A stretch of 64,000 nt of DNA from Trogon surrucura (GCA_020746105.1 CM036621.1:25191501-25255500), one strand, 5' to 3'; shown: positions 26,101 through 38,900, counted from the first letter of the stretch. Program-made: numbers and translations. The notes: generated by a model not told the origin, from the letters alone.

Positions 26101-28283
26101 TTGTAAGGCACAACTACTCGTATGCTAGCTGTTTATGCATTTATGGATACCGCCTCATAAATACAATGAGATGATAATAATAATAAGGACAACGACATAA
26201 TAAGGATAATATTGCGACATAAGGATAGCTGCATTTTTTTGATTTTTGATTTTCAGTTACTTGTGATTTTAAAGTTGAAAGCTCATGAACATAAGCTAAA
26301 AGATAACAGTCTACCACCGGTAGCATTGCATGATGTTATTGCTATTGGAGGACTTCTGTGGGTTCCCTGCTTTAATTGCTAGAATGTATATGCCAACATT
26401 TGTTGAGAGAAAATCCGAAATGGAATTCGTCGTAATTATTTTATTATTTGGAATGCGAAGTCATGAATAACAAGTTTTCGCTGAACAGGGAACATGATTG
26501 TGAATTCTTTGGACTAGTTTTATTGGTTCCATTGATAAGGAAATACTTGAGCAGTAAGGTCCTGAAAACTACATCAGAACCAGTAATTGATACTACTACT
26601 GAGTGTAAGTTAAAATTATTTTATTGCCACTGATGTCTAGGAGGAGCAGTTCTGTATTTAGGGAGAGAGCAAGTACAGTTTCTGGACACTTAAGTCTGTC
26701 ACATTCATGCATTTAGGCAGTGTAGGCACTGTCTCACCAGGAACTGATGCAGTGGGAGCTCCAACCATATCCTCTATCCATGGCTCAGAACTCTAGAACA
26801 GATAGGCTGTCAGGGAAAGAGCTAGAAGGAAGCTCTGATGAGTAGTATCTCCAGAATGGCAGTAGAAACAGCTATAGGACTTTCTTCAATAACAAACTGA
26901 GACCAGTGTGCAAATAAAAACTGACAGCTGCATTCATTCAAGTTTTTAAATGTTACAAGAAAAGTATATGGAGTCCTTTGGCAATGACTGCAAAGAACTT
27001 CCATCTTCCCTTCAGGCGTCCAAGAGCATGTTTCCTTGACAGGTAGCAACTGCTGAAATAGAAATCAAAGCTTTCTTGGATCAAAGCCTGTTCTTCATGA
27101 ACTTCAGTACCATGAAACACAAAGAATGAGGCAGACAAAATTGGCAGGATACTGAGTCCAAAGACTGCCACAGATTTTGTGCTAGATTTTATGGGTCCTG
27201 GTCACACAAAATCAGCCAAACCAAGACTGAATCAAGTGTTTCCTGAGGCTGAAGGTCATTAGATGGGACTTGACATCTCATCTGTAATACCAGTGCAGCT
27301 GGAGAAGCCTGCATGCTAACCAACTGCTGCAAGCTTCCTCGGTGCCTATCCCCCTCACATGTAGTATGTGTTGGCAACCTATGACCACCAATCTTTCAGG
27401 TGATTCAGGTGGGTATCTAAACCTTGAACCGATTGACAAGGAAGCTGTGGGAGTCTTTGTCATTTCCCTAACAAGAGAAAGCAACCCTCATTCCACGCTC
27501 AGTGGTACGTCTATGTCAACTATTAGGTGCAATGAATATGCAATAAGCTCAGTAGAGCTTTCTGTCAATATCCTTTTCCTCGGGGTCAGCCATCATGGAC
27601 ATTTCTCCCATGTTTGCTTGAACAATCTGTTTCCTTCAGTCATCTTCATTTGTATGAACCCAGACACTGGGCAAAAAAGATGCTGGATGAACAAAGACAT
27701 CTGTAAAGTCATCATCATTGATGAGTTTCATCAAACAGATCAGTCCAAACTGCATTAAATCTGTTGTGTGAATTCTGTCTAGGCAGTATGGTTCAATCCT
27801 AGGAACTGTTCACTAGAAACAGAAGACAGATGAATATCCAGGCAAACAGTGCTTATGCCATGTGACAGTCTAGAAAAAAAAGCTTGTGATCTGCACTAAA
27901 GGTGCATTCTTTTGTTCAATGACATAAAGCAAACATTCATAGAGAAAAGCCAATAAAAATGTTTGACTTCTCCAAATTTAGAAATAAATTTCACTTTTGT
28001 ATATATTAAATAGAGGCCCTTGCAAAAGAGCAAATCTGTTTCACTAAAAATAATGAATAAAGGCGTTTTTTTCCTCATTAAGACAGTTTAATATCTAAGC
28101 TATTAATTTTAAATTTTAAATTTTTTTTTACTCAAAGCATATTGCAAAATACTAATGCTTGTGGCTTTGGACAAGTTTGCAATAAGCTTCTGTAAAAAAA
28201 GTGATTGAATTTTATGTAACTTGAAGTCAATGAAAAACCAGAAAGAAACAGATTCCTGAATGTATTTTGCAGCAGCTGCAAAC
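20139..28283. other. Single-copy DNA, no identified gene
   Basis: A consensus splice donor (CAG|GTAAGTG, GT at 20142-20143) lies at the start of this stretch without an obvious exon before it. Around 24620-24690 there is a motif order (tttatggggcactttat, then atctcaaggca) that faintly recalls an ancient amniote repeat; it is not called. A G/T-rich strand runs from about 25920 to 26090, and ATAAGG-type short repeats lie at 26165-26230. Open frames at 26822-27171 (minus) and 27342-27758 (plus) match no family I recognise. Confidence 0.5.
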
Positions 28284-28397
28284 AGAATCACAGAATGTTA
28301 GAGGTTGGAAGGGACCTCAAAACATCATCTAATTCAACTCTTCTGCCAAAGCAGGATCACCTACAGTAGGTCACACAGGAATGCATCCAGACGTTGA
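28284..28397 (-). mobile_element. CR1 3'-end fragment, minus strand, about 115 bp
   Basis: The plus strand shows aatcacagaatgttagaggt followed by the tggaagggacct block and a recognisable but mutated gccaaagcaggatcacct segment. Similarity to CR1 is lost after about 28397, just past the ggaatgcatccag block. This is a short 5'-truncated insertion of moderate age, with no coding content. The sequence just beyond contains three nearby attcattaaa-type words that are not part of CR1. Confidence 0.85.
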
Positions 28398-28784
28398 ATT
28401 CATTAAAGATTCATTAACATTCATTAAATACCCTTGCTGGACTATTGATGGTCACCATCAAGAAGTACTACACTGACTCTGTGGACTGAGAGTTGGAAAT
28501 TTTACTTCAAAATAGGTTATAGAGATTACAATAGGTTTTCCTTCTTTTCTGATCGAAATGCACCTATACACAAAAACTTCTGTTAACTTCAGGAACCTGC
28601 CTGTGAAAATGTTATGGAGGTTTGGTTAGGCTGACTGATAGGGCGTGCTCAGAACAGTACTAAGTACTCAGAACAGTAATAAGCAAAGGGGTGCTCTCAG
28701 GTTCTTGCTGAGGCAGAATGATCACGAAGGAGCAGATGCTGGTCCACCTGGATGTCATATTTAGCTTAGCAGTGCTGGATCTAC
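28398..28784. other. Single-copy spacer, nothing identified
   Basis: No gene or known repeat is visible. A small direct repeat of tcagaacagta occurs twice between 28650 and 28680. Confidence 0.5.
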
Positions 28785-28935
28785 GAGAGTCTCAGGACCT
28801 TCTACCCCCCCAAAAAAGGAGCTCTCATCTGTACATTTTGAGAAATCTTCATTTTAATAATCCTCTACTTCAAAAGGCAGAGGTCCTCTCATGATTGATT
28901 TTAACTGAAAAAAAAGACTTAAACGTATAACTTTA
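28785..28935 (+). repeat. Direct duplication, copy A (about 150 bp)
   Basis: This segment matches 29352-29498 in the same orientation over its full length, with roughly 85-90% identity by eye. Both start with gagagtctcagga and share ggagctctcatctgtacatt, then run through ttttaataatcctctact to an AT-rich end near aactttta. The surrounding sequence is not shared. The segment resembles no repeat family I know. It could be a local segmental duplication or two insertions of an unlisted repeat. Confidence 0.85.
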
Positions 28936-29351
28936 TAATACCAACAAGCAACAGCCAGCCTTCATAGGCAAAAGCTGTCAGCTATTTTAGAGATTGTAAT
29001 TTGTTTTTTTTCTAATTTGCACTGGACAAAAGCAATGCTTCACTGAGGAAAGTATTATGTAATCAAATTCAATTTGATAAAGTTCAGCCTGGTGAAGAAC
29101 CCCTACTTTAAGCTTTCAGTCCTATTTTACATTCTTTTCTTATTTGTCTGCAACTAATATACCTTCTTGTCACTCCCATGTAGGCCCGTCAAGAAAAAAC
29201 ATCATTTTTGCTCCATTGGGTTTAACTCATAGTTAGGAATTACATTGTCAGAATCCTTTTTATTTTGGGCTTGGAATAGAGCACGTGCACTGCACAGTAC
29301 AGAAAGTGACTTAATCACAAGTCCTTTCTGCTAATGTCAACTTAAATATGT
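28936..29351. other. Spacer between the two duplicated copies
   Basis: These roughly 416 bp separate the two copies. I see no open frame, known repeat or terminal repeat structure of a mobile element in them. Confidence 0.5.
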
Positions 29352-29498
29352 GAGAGTCTCAGGACTTCCTGCCGCCAAAAAAGGAGCTCTCATCTGTACA
29401 TTTTGAGAAATCTTTATTTTAATAATCCTCTACTTTTAAAGGTGGATGTCTTTTCATGATTGATTTTAATTGAAAAAAGAGTTAAACTTATAACTTTT
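29352..29498 (+). repeat. Direct duplication, copy B (about 147 bp)
   Basis: Partner of 28785-28935. Differences include acttcctgccgcc in place of accttctaccccccc, a few transitions, and shortened A runs near the end. The divergence suggests the duplication is not recent, assuming neutral change. Confidence 0.85.
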
Positions 29499-32400
29499 AA
29501 TGTTTTCTTTTAGCACACCTCCTTTTCCAATATAACATCTTTTTCATTGCAATGAAATATGTATGCAATGTTTGTGATCTGATTTAATGCCATTCTTAAA
29601 TGAGAAAGTTATTGCAACTAATAAAAAATGAAAGGAATTACAGGAGAAATGGCCCAGTCAGAAAACTGTGGCTCTTTAATGTAGAAATATTTATTATGTG
29701 ATGTTATTAAATGAATCATGAGGACTAATCTTTTAGTTCTTTCTTTAATTCTTTCTTTACTGAGGCCTATATGGAGGAATGAGATATATACAATACACAG
29801 GACTCTTCATTTGCCTTTGAGTCTTACATAAAAACTATATCTCACAGTTTTTTGAATCAAAATTCAAGGATTTGAATCCAGTGCATCAAATTGACTACAA
29901 TGCAACAAATGTGTTGCAAATAAGTAAATTGCCATTTGCAATACAGGTGATAAAAGATGAAAGAGAGGATTTCTAAGTAGTAGTGCTGTGATACATGACA
30001 CATCTGGTAGAGCAGCAGTGTTGGGTTTGAAAGGGAGGGGGACAGACTGTGGGGCATGTGGGTGGAGCAAGGAGACAGGAAAGGGAAGCTGAAGTAGCTA
30101 AAAGTTCTTTGAACAAATTATCGTTTTCATAGCTTTAGTTAATGCCAGGAGGTGCCACTACTGGCACCAGTATAGAAGAACCAATAAGGGGGAAGAAGGA
30201 GGTGAGTGCACCAAGAGAGATAATATTATTTTATTTTTTTTTATCCATAGGTCCATCAAAACCTGGCAGCCTGCAGTGATGGGAAGGGTACATAATATGA
30301 TAAAGGTTGGTAACAGACATGTGTGATTGAACAAACCAATGAAGAGATAACATTTGAAAGCTTTACAGCTTGGAAATCTGTTAGCAAGCTGGTGTCCCCT
30401 TCATCATTTTTAATTTTACTTTTACTGCCCTTCATTTGCTTTGACGGGTTGATGTTGCCATGGTGCAGTTGAAATTCTCATAAAAGTGCTGTTACCCTTT
30501 CAAGATGGCTATTTTTTCCCTAGGGTTTATACCACATTTTATAGTTATGTCAGAAGGTTTACTTGGTTTATGAATTCTCCAAGCTCTGAGGCTGCTCTAA
30601 AAACTCTGGGTTGCAGTTCAGCTTTTGCCTTTTAATTTGTGAGATTTAACAACAACTACATCAGTGTATAATATCCCTACATAATTAGAAAACTCATTTT
30701 AATGTATCCTTTTGTTAAGAAGGTTAAATAAAATCTCAGCCTGTCCCTCATTTCTTTGATCTGTAGGTTCTTTAACAAAAAACAAACAACAAAAAAAGGC
30801 ATTTTTTTTTCTGACTAAAGCTGTGTGGTTCATTTTTATACTAACCCCCCAACTTATAAATGATTTATCTCATGGAGGAAAATAATTTTAAAAGGTCTTT
30901 CTGCTCCCTATGAAATACCATACCCAGTATTCATAAAGATATTCTCATGCTTGCAGTGGAAGTTGATTCATGTCAGATGTGAATTGGTCCCATGGCGCTT
31001 TGGCAATCACAATTAATTTCCCTTTTGCTTGCTCTGTAGCAGTTCAGGTTAAGGATCTATGGAGTGAAACTCTTGTCAATGGTGTTGTGAGTTAAACTTT
31101 TTACAAGATGCTTTTTAAAACAAATGTACGTTTCGATAAACCTGAAAGCCATTAAGAACTGTGTTACATGACCCCTATTCAGTGTGAACAACAGACCAAT
31201 TTCATAACTTGAGTAGAACTTTGGGATGGGAGAGGATAGAAAGGGCAGGAAGAGACTTTTAAAATTTACATTAAAGTCTACAAAATTTTTTCAGGAAAGA
31301 TATGCCCTGTAAGGGCAGCTGGTGAGATTCATTCATTAATTACCACAGCAAAAGGACTGTTTCCTCACATATGACTGCATTATATCCTCTATGCAGTAAG
31401 AAAACTCAGCTAGTTTTTCTGAATTTATTATGCACTGCAGTAGTTTCCCCCAAATTTGAATGATACATTTAAAACTCTGTAAATTAAAAGAAAACTTGTC
31501 CTTGAAAACCAGAAGATTAGAAAATTGCATCTAGGTCATCCTGCTATGGGTTTGATTAAGTCTTCTGAATAAGGAACTTACAGTTGCTCCCATTTACACT
31601 TGTAATTTGAGGAGGAGTGAAAGGGCAGTGAAAAAAACAAGTTTTCTTGATTCAGAGGTATTTTTACAGCATGAGGTGTTTTTTTCCTCCAAAGATAATA
31701 GGTTTGTTCCCATCACCCTTGCCAGATCCTCGTGCAGCTCTGTATTTTTATTTTAGCAGAGTGACAGTTTAAATGTCATTGTAATCATGATCTGTCCTTA
31801 AAACTGTATCATTTTGTTTTGGTCTCTTGTTAAATACTTTCCTCCTTAATTGCCTTTTCATTCAACCAGAAGACTTATAATGGCGACCACAGCATAGCTG
31901 AAAAACAATTCGTTGTATCAGTCACAGACTCTCATAATGGAGCACCTTAATAAGAGCAAGTTCTGTACTTCCTGAAGGCACGAGATAAATTAGGTTCATA
32001 GTCCATTATTTGAACAAGGGTATCTGACTTATGGCAAATCTATCCGAAAGAGTATTGTAGAGTTGTATTTTATCTTTAAGAAATGTGTTTTCTAAAAGTA
32101 AGATATTTACTTCTGTTGCAGTAAAGGATTTAAACAGAAGAATTTCTCTCTAATGTTTGTTGAATCACACTAGAATGATGAGATAGAACAGAGCCATACA
32201 TCAAACCCCCAAATTGAAAAACTTAGTGTTGTATTTTATTTCAGGAGAGAAGGCTGAGCACAGAATGCCCAATGGTTTTGCCAAGAGCGCACTCTCCCTT
32301 ATTTACCAAGCTATATATACAGTGAAGAAGGTGACAGAACTCTTAAACTTTTTCTACTGCTAAAATTTACAGATGTGCACATTTACTTTTTCTTTTGCGG

Positions 32401-32898
32401 AGAACATCACAACAGCAGTGCTGGAGACTGGATTTCTCTAGGTCTGTAGAACAGCTATAGCATAAAGAGAAGCAAGGCAGTTTTTCAGGATTTATTTTTC
32501 TGTAGTTGTCCTATAAGTTTGTCCTGAGCTGAGAATAGGTAAAAAGAGAACTTTGGCTTTCTTCCCAAGCCTGATTTTTCTGGTGGCTTTTCGTTGCTGT
32601 GTAGAAATAACCAACAAGTACCACAGGTAATATTTACTCTGGTGGCCATTTTCTAAGGAGCAGTCTTCTACTTTAAGCATGGGACTGACACTAAGAACTC
32701 ATTTTTTGAGTGCCTGTCAGGCATCATCAGACAAACACTGTTTTTCTGCATGACCTGGAAGGAATTCAGTTTAACATCTGAAAAATGCTATAATACACTG
32801 AAATTTTCTATGAAAGTTCCTTTGGTTTTTGCTTAAATAACAGCTGTATTCAATCCTCTTGTGTAAACATTTAAACTTTATCAGAAGTCTCAAGAGGT
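29499..32898. other. Single-copy DNA, no identified gene
   Basis: No gene found. There are A/T-rich low-complexity patches (30225-30245 and 30777-30810). A small imperfect hairpin lies at about 30148-30170, where gccag and ctggc flank gaggtgccacta. All open frames are short and unrecognised. Confidence 0.55.
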
Positions 32899-35800
32899 CA
32901 TAGAATCATAGAATGTTAGGGATTGGAAGGGACCTCGAAAGATCATCAAGTCCAATCCCCCTGCCAGAGCAGGAATGTCTAGATTATGTTACACAGGAAC
33001 GTGTCCAGGCAGGTCTTGAATGTCTCCAGAGAAGGAGACTCCACAACCTCCCTGGGCAGCCTGTTCCAGGGCTCCGTCACCCTCACTGAGAAGAAGTTTC
33101 TTCTCGAGTTTAAGCGGAACCTCTTATGTTCCAGTTTCAGCCCATTACCCCTTGTCCTATCAGTGGTTGTCACCGAGAAGAGCCTGGCTCCATCCTCGTG
33201 ACACTCACCCTTGATATATTTGTAAACATTAATGAGGTCACCCCTCAGTCTCCTCTTCTCCAAGCTAAAGAGCCCCAGCTCCCTCAGTCTTTTCTCATAA
33301 GGGAGATGCTCCACTCCCTTAATCATCCTAGTTGCCCTGTGCTGGACTCTCTCCAGCAGTTCCCTGTCTTTCTTGAACTGAGGGGCCCAGAACTGGACAT
33401 AGTATTCCAGATGGGGTCTCACCAGGGCAGAGTAGAGGGGAAGGAGAACCTCTCTCGACCTACTAACCACCCCCCTTCTAATACACCCCAGGAGGCCATT
33501 GGCCTTCCTGGCCACAAGGCCACAGTGCTGGCTCATGGTCATCCTGCTGTCCACCAAGACTCCCAGGTCCCTTTCCCCTACACTACTCTCTAATAAGTCA
33601 TTCCCCAACTTATACTGGAACCTGGGGTTGTTCCTACCCAGATGCAAGACTCTACATTTACCCTTGTTATATTTCACTAAATTTTTCCCCGCCCAACCCT
33701 CCAACCTGTCCAGGTCTCGCTGGATGGCAGCACAGCCTTCTGGTGTGTCAGCCACTCCTCCCAGCTTGGTGTCATCAGCAAACTTGCTGATAGTACTCTC
33801 TAGTCCCTCATCCAAGTCATCGATGAATATATTGAATAATACTGGTCCCAGTACCGACCCTTGAGGGACTCCACTGGATACAGGCCTCCAACCAGACTCC
33901 GCCCCATTGACCACAACTCTTTGGCTTCTTCCCCTTAGCCAGTTCACAGTCCACCTCACTACCCGAGAGTCTAGACCACACTTCCTCAGTTTAGCAGCAA
34001 GGATGCTGTGGGAGACTGTGTCAAATGCTTTACTGAAGTCAAGGTAGACCACATCCACCGCTCGGCCATCATCTATCCACCTTGTTATATCCTCGTAAAA
34101 GGCTATGAGGTTAGTCAAGCACGACTTCCCCTTGGTGAAGCCATGTTGACTGTCTCTAATGACCCTCTTATCCCTGATATGCCTTGAGATGGCACCAAGG
34201 ATAAGTCGTTCCATCTCTTTCCCAGGGATGGAGGTGAGGCTGACCGGTCTATAGTTACCCGGGTCCTCCTTCTTGCCCTTTTTGAAGACTGGAGTGACAT
34301 TTGCTTCCCTCCAGTCCTCAGGCACCTCTCCCGTCTCCCAAGACTTGGCAAAGATGATGGAGAGTGGTCTAGCAATGACATCAGCCAGCTCCCTCAGCAC
34401 CCGTGGATGCATCCCGTCTGGACCCATGGGTTTATGGATATCCAGATTGCTTAATTGGTCCCTAACCCAGTCCTCATTGACTAAAGCAAACTCCTCCACT
34501 GCCCTGACTTCCTGTGGGGCCTCAGGGGAACGGGGTTCCTCAGGACAGCCTCTGGCAGAGTAGACAGAGACAAAGAAGGCATTCAGTAACTCTGCCTTCT
34601 CTGTATCTTCTGTCACCAAGGCACCCACCTCATTCATCAGTGGGCCTACATTGCCTCTGGTGTTAGTTTTATCTGCCACGTATTTGAAAAAGCTCTTCCT
34701 GTTGTCCTTGACCCCTCTCGCCAGGTTCAATTCTAGGGAGGCCTTTGCTTTCCTAGTTGCCTCCCTACATCCTTGGACAACAGCCTTATATTCTTCCCAA
34801 GTGGCCAGCCCTGCCTTCCAAGATCTGTAAATTCTCCTCTTGCCCTTGAGCTTACCCAGCAGATCCCTGTTTAGCCACGCAGGTCTCCTGGCTCCCTTCC
34901 TTGACTTCCTACGTGTCGGGATGCTCTGATCTTGAGCACGGTAGAAGCAGTCCCTGAACGCTAACCAACTATCTTGGGCCCCTTTACCTTCAAACAGCCT
35001 TGCCCATGGGATTTTCTCGAGTAATTGCTTGAAAAATCCAAAGTTTGCCTTGGCAAAGTCCAGGGTTGCAATTCTGCTTGCTATTTTGTTTCTGCTACAT
35101 GAGATCCTGAAGTCCACCATTTCATGGTCACTGCAGCCAAGGCAGCCCTCAACCTTTACTGCTTCAACCAGATCCTCCTTGTTAGCGAGGATGAGGTCCA
35201 GCAGTGCTCCTCTCCTAGTCGGCTCCTCCACCATTTGCATCAGAAAATTATCATCGATGCACTGGAGGAACCTCCTGGACTGTGGCTGGCTGGCTGTATT
35301 GTCCTTCCAGCAAATATCAGGGAAGTTAAAATCCCCCAGGACAACCAGGGCCTGTGATTGTGAGACCGCTCTCAGCTGCCTGTAGAAGGCCTCATCAACT
35401 TCCTCACCCTGATCTGGTGGCCTGTAATAGACACCCACAACAGTATCTCTCCTGCCAGCCTGCCCCTTAATTCTAACCCATACACTCTCAACTTGCTCCT
35501 CCTCCATGCCTGGATGGTATTCAAGACATTGTAGTTGCTCCTTCACGTAAAGAGCGACTCCACCACCTCACCTGGCTGGCCTGTCTTTCCTGAAAAGGAC
35601 ATAGCCACCCATGACCACATTCCAGTCATGCGAGCTGTCCCACCATGTCTCTGTAATTGCCACCAGATCATAATCTCCTGCCCGAACCCAGGTTTCTAGC
35701 TCCTCCTGCTTATTCCCCATGCTGCGTGCATTGGTGTATAAGCATTTCAGGGAGCAAGCTGAGCACACTGATCTCACCCTAGGGGGATGCGAGGCCACCC

Positions 35801-35930
35801 GGTCCTCATAATTTCTGGAACACTGCCCCACTGCAACCCCAGCTATAACCCCATCCCCCTTCATATCTAGTTTAAAGAACAGCCAATCCTTTCTTGATAT
35901 TTCTTGATCCACAACTAGGGTACAGATAAG
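32899..35930 (-). mobile_element. CR1 non-LTR retrotransposon, long copy lacking ORF1
   Basis: The element lies on the minus strand. Its 3' terminus is at 32899, where the plus strand shows two catagaat octamers, followed by a short 3' UTR and a nearly complete ORF2 reaching about 35912-35945. Published full-length CR1 elements are about 4.5 kb with ORF1 and a 5' UTR upstream. Neither is recognisable beyond 35945, where the frame meets a stop, so this copy appears truncated just at or before the ORF2 start. No clear target-site duplication flanks it, which fits CR1. It is the most complete element in the window and about 98% identical by eye to the 7807 copy where they overlap. Confidence 0.95.
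32979..35912 (-). pseudogene. CR1 ORF2 (endonuclease plus reverse transcriptase), one internal stop
   Basis: The frame runs 978 codons from 35912 to the stop at 32979, interrupted only by a TGA at 35570-35568; both halves are in the same frame, so there is no frameshift. The N-terminal half-domain has LYTNARSMGNKQEELE and ITETWWD of an APE-type endonuclease. After the stop come [10 protein letters not shown] and the CSDHEMVDF block with the catalytic Asp-His pair. The reverse transcriptase follows: [19 protein letters not shown] (motif A), [10 protein letters not shown] (motif B) and FADDTKLGG (catalytic pair), at roughly residues 430-595 of the downstream part. The C-terminal region ends in [12 protein letters not shown]. 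Known role: nicking target DNA and copying CR1 RNA from its 3' end. The TGA separates the first endonuclease motifs from the rest, so full-length protein is not expected without readthrough. The codons at 35912 and 35546 are GTG, not true starts. Confidence 0.95.
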
Positions 35931-35945
35931 ATTTGAGGCAATCAG

Positions 35946-38900
35946 TTATGTTCTAAATGCTGAACCAGTGAACTGTGTTCAATCACAGTGTCCTTGGTCC
36001 CAGTGAGAAGGCATCTGTAGACTGAGTTCTAGGTCAGTGAGGTAAAAGTTACAGACTTCGGAACAAAAGCAAGGTGAGTCAGTAAACTGTCTGTAGATGA
36101 GGCTGCTAGAAATAGGGTTTCATAGCCATCATGCTGTTAACAGGAGTTCAGTGGTGCAGTTTCTCCCTGTCATGGATACAGAATACCTGCCTAACCAGGT
36201 GGAGATAATGGACCACATAAGTCCTTCTGCTAAAGCAGCTTTAATTCAGAGTATTGGATATGTGATGTTGTACGCACTTACAGTGATTATTGGAAAATCT
36301 GCAATAGAAATGATATATTTGGAGCAGGGAGCAGGAAGAGTGAGAAAACCCTTACAACTGCTTCTCCCAGCTGTTAAATGTCCGTAGCCATTGGGTGCCT
36401 TTTTCCTCTTTCTCTCTCGAATAAGGAGACAAATTTCGGCTCTTTCATAAATACTGGGTCAGATGCTGTGCTGCTATTGCAGCTGCAACGTTCTGCTGTT
36501 TCCTTTGAGTTGCAGACAGAGACTTCTGGCCTAAGGATCTGTAAGTGCAAATAGGAGGGCTGTGCATCCATGTATAATTATTTCTGTTGTTAGAAGACAT
36601 ATGACATTTAAAACTTAAGTTTATGAAGCCACTTTGAGAACAAGCTTCCTGAGTTGTGAGAATAATTAACTCCTTCCCTTTTTGAGACTTTTGATTTGCA
36701 CATGGCACTCCTCCCTCTAGTTTTCCTTTATGCCTTGAGTGCCTCCTGGGTCAGATCTGTCTCCTGTGTCCTTTCCAGTCATTCACAATGGCAATAACCA
36801 CCTTACACATCTCCTGCTGAATGCTGGTACTTTGACACATGGGAGTCTTCTGTAATTAGGCTTACAGTATGTTTATCTTTCTGACTTTTAAATAAATATA
36901 TTTTTACCAACAAAGATTCCAGCTGAAGTTCTGGACTGTCCCATGTCCTAGAGAGAAAGATGCATCTTAGGCTGTAGAAACTAAACTAAACAGGATTTTC
37001 TGAACGGATTAAAGAGTTTTTGACACCAGTTTCATTGCAGCATGAGGAACAAACAGGTCTAAAATGAACACGACCGCCACAGTCTGCAGTTAGAGTAATG
37101 TATTTGTCTGTAAGGTACATGGCAAATTTCATGGAGAACCCGCCTGAATATGCAAATAAAGACAGTTACCAAGATACAAGAAAGATCTCCATAAATATTA
37201 CACTTTAATGTCTAGCACTTTGAGACATTCCAGCAGTAGGACTACTTTTATTAGGCTTTCATTGAGTTTACTCATGGTGTTGCAGACTTTCCGTGATGTG
37301 GAAATTTTACCACAACTTCTTATAATTTTGTGTGTTTACTGTTACTTTTTTGAGTAAGGCCTTTCTCAGGAGGAGTTAAGCAGCATCTTATTTTAGCACA
37401 TTTGTATATTGACAAATTTAGTGGATCTGTGGTATGGTTCACACGACATTACTTCTGCAACTGAATATTTTACAATCCTAAAACTTCTACTGGTGTCCAA
37501 TGTCAATAATATGATACAACACAGAGGAAAATATATGGTGTCATGATGGGAATAGAGGCAATATTATTGTTGGAAAAATAGTCTCTGGGAAGATAAATCA
37601 TTAATGTTGATTTTCCTTCAAAACTTAACAAACAAAGCATTATATTTGCCGTATTGATGATATAGGCCACATCTTAGGCTTTAATAGCATCCTGTTGACT
37701 TCAGTCATATTAATTAAATGCCTCTGTATCATAAATGGCAAGATTAGAATCCCAGCAACAGTTGAACATAGGGTCAATTCTGCTAGATCTAGGCTTCTGT
37801 TTTATGTACATATGGATGCTAATGTAGTGGGCCTCTGATTTGGAGGTTTATGCAGTAAAAACAATAATACTAGTTTGACAGTGTTTGCTTGTGTGCCTAA
37901 AATGTAAGTTTCTCTGGATTAGGATGGAGATTTTTGGCATGATCAGTGTTCAGAGGTAAAGATGTTTGGTTTGCATGATTTTACTAGGCTACTCTAAATG
38001 AGGGATAGGTTAAGCCAAACAGTGAGTATGAGGAAATTGTCCTGTTTCATTTCTGAGTCTGAAGTTGTTACATTTCTGAATCTGGTATAGTAATTTTTTT
38101 CTCAACTTTTCCTCTCCAGCCTCTGTTGTATTTTGAAGTGTCTGTGCCTGGTTTTATATCCAAGGCTTCCTAAGATTGGAGTTTGGGGATCCTGGGAGTG
38201 TGTTTCTGGTGAAGATTTTTTCTTGAAGGAAATTTATCATGAATAGCTGGGTGGATTCTGGAGCAGCTGAAGTGTCTGATACCAAGGCAAATGACATTGC
38301 CTGAAAATGATGGCCATGAAATGCAAGTACATTGCAAATCACTCAGCTGCAGAGTCTTGGAATAAGAGCACTGCAGAGCTGATGTATAGACTGATGTTGC
38401 CATTTAATGTGGTTTCCCAGCAAACCTTTCATAAAATTCATGACTGTAGCTGACCTCTGTTACTGTGTTCCTCTTGGGGGGGGTGGAAAAAAAAGGCTAT
38501 AACCCAGGTCTCTATGGCAGTGCGCGGAAAAGTGATGTGTGATGTGAAGCAAGGTGAGGGGAATCATGTTCACTTCACCACAGACACTAAAGGTGAGCCT
38601 GTAGTCAAACAGTTGATTAAATGTCACAGCATATTCGACAGTCTTCCAGGCTGACAAGGTTCTATTCTGACCAGCTTCAAACTAGGAGACTGATTCAAAT
38701 CACATTTTCTCCCAGCTTTACCCTGTTGCTAGTGTTGCTTTACGCATACGAAAGTAAAGGCAGAATCAGCCATCAGCTGCCAGCAGTAAATACACAGCTT
38801 CTTTATGTTATCATTACCACAAAAGACAGTGTTTTATAGTATTTTGCTCTTGTGTTAAATTCAGTTATTTGTCTTCTGGTTTATGCATGGCTGTGAGTGT

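Noticed and set aside
27780-27800. ggttcaatcc, similar to a tRNA B box
   Set aside because: No A box at the right distance and no cloverleaf can be drawn around it.
33126-35385. Plus-strand open frames of 77-155 codons
   Set aside because: Antisense shadows of the minus-strand CR1 ORF2.
36097-36387. 96-codon ATG open frame just beyond the CR1
   Set aside because: No family resemblance and no supporting signals; consistent with chance.
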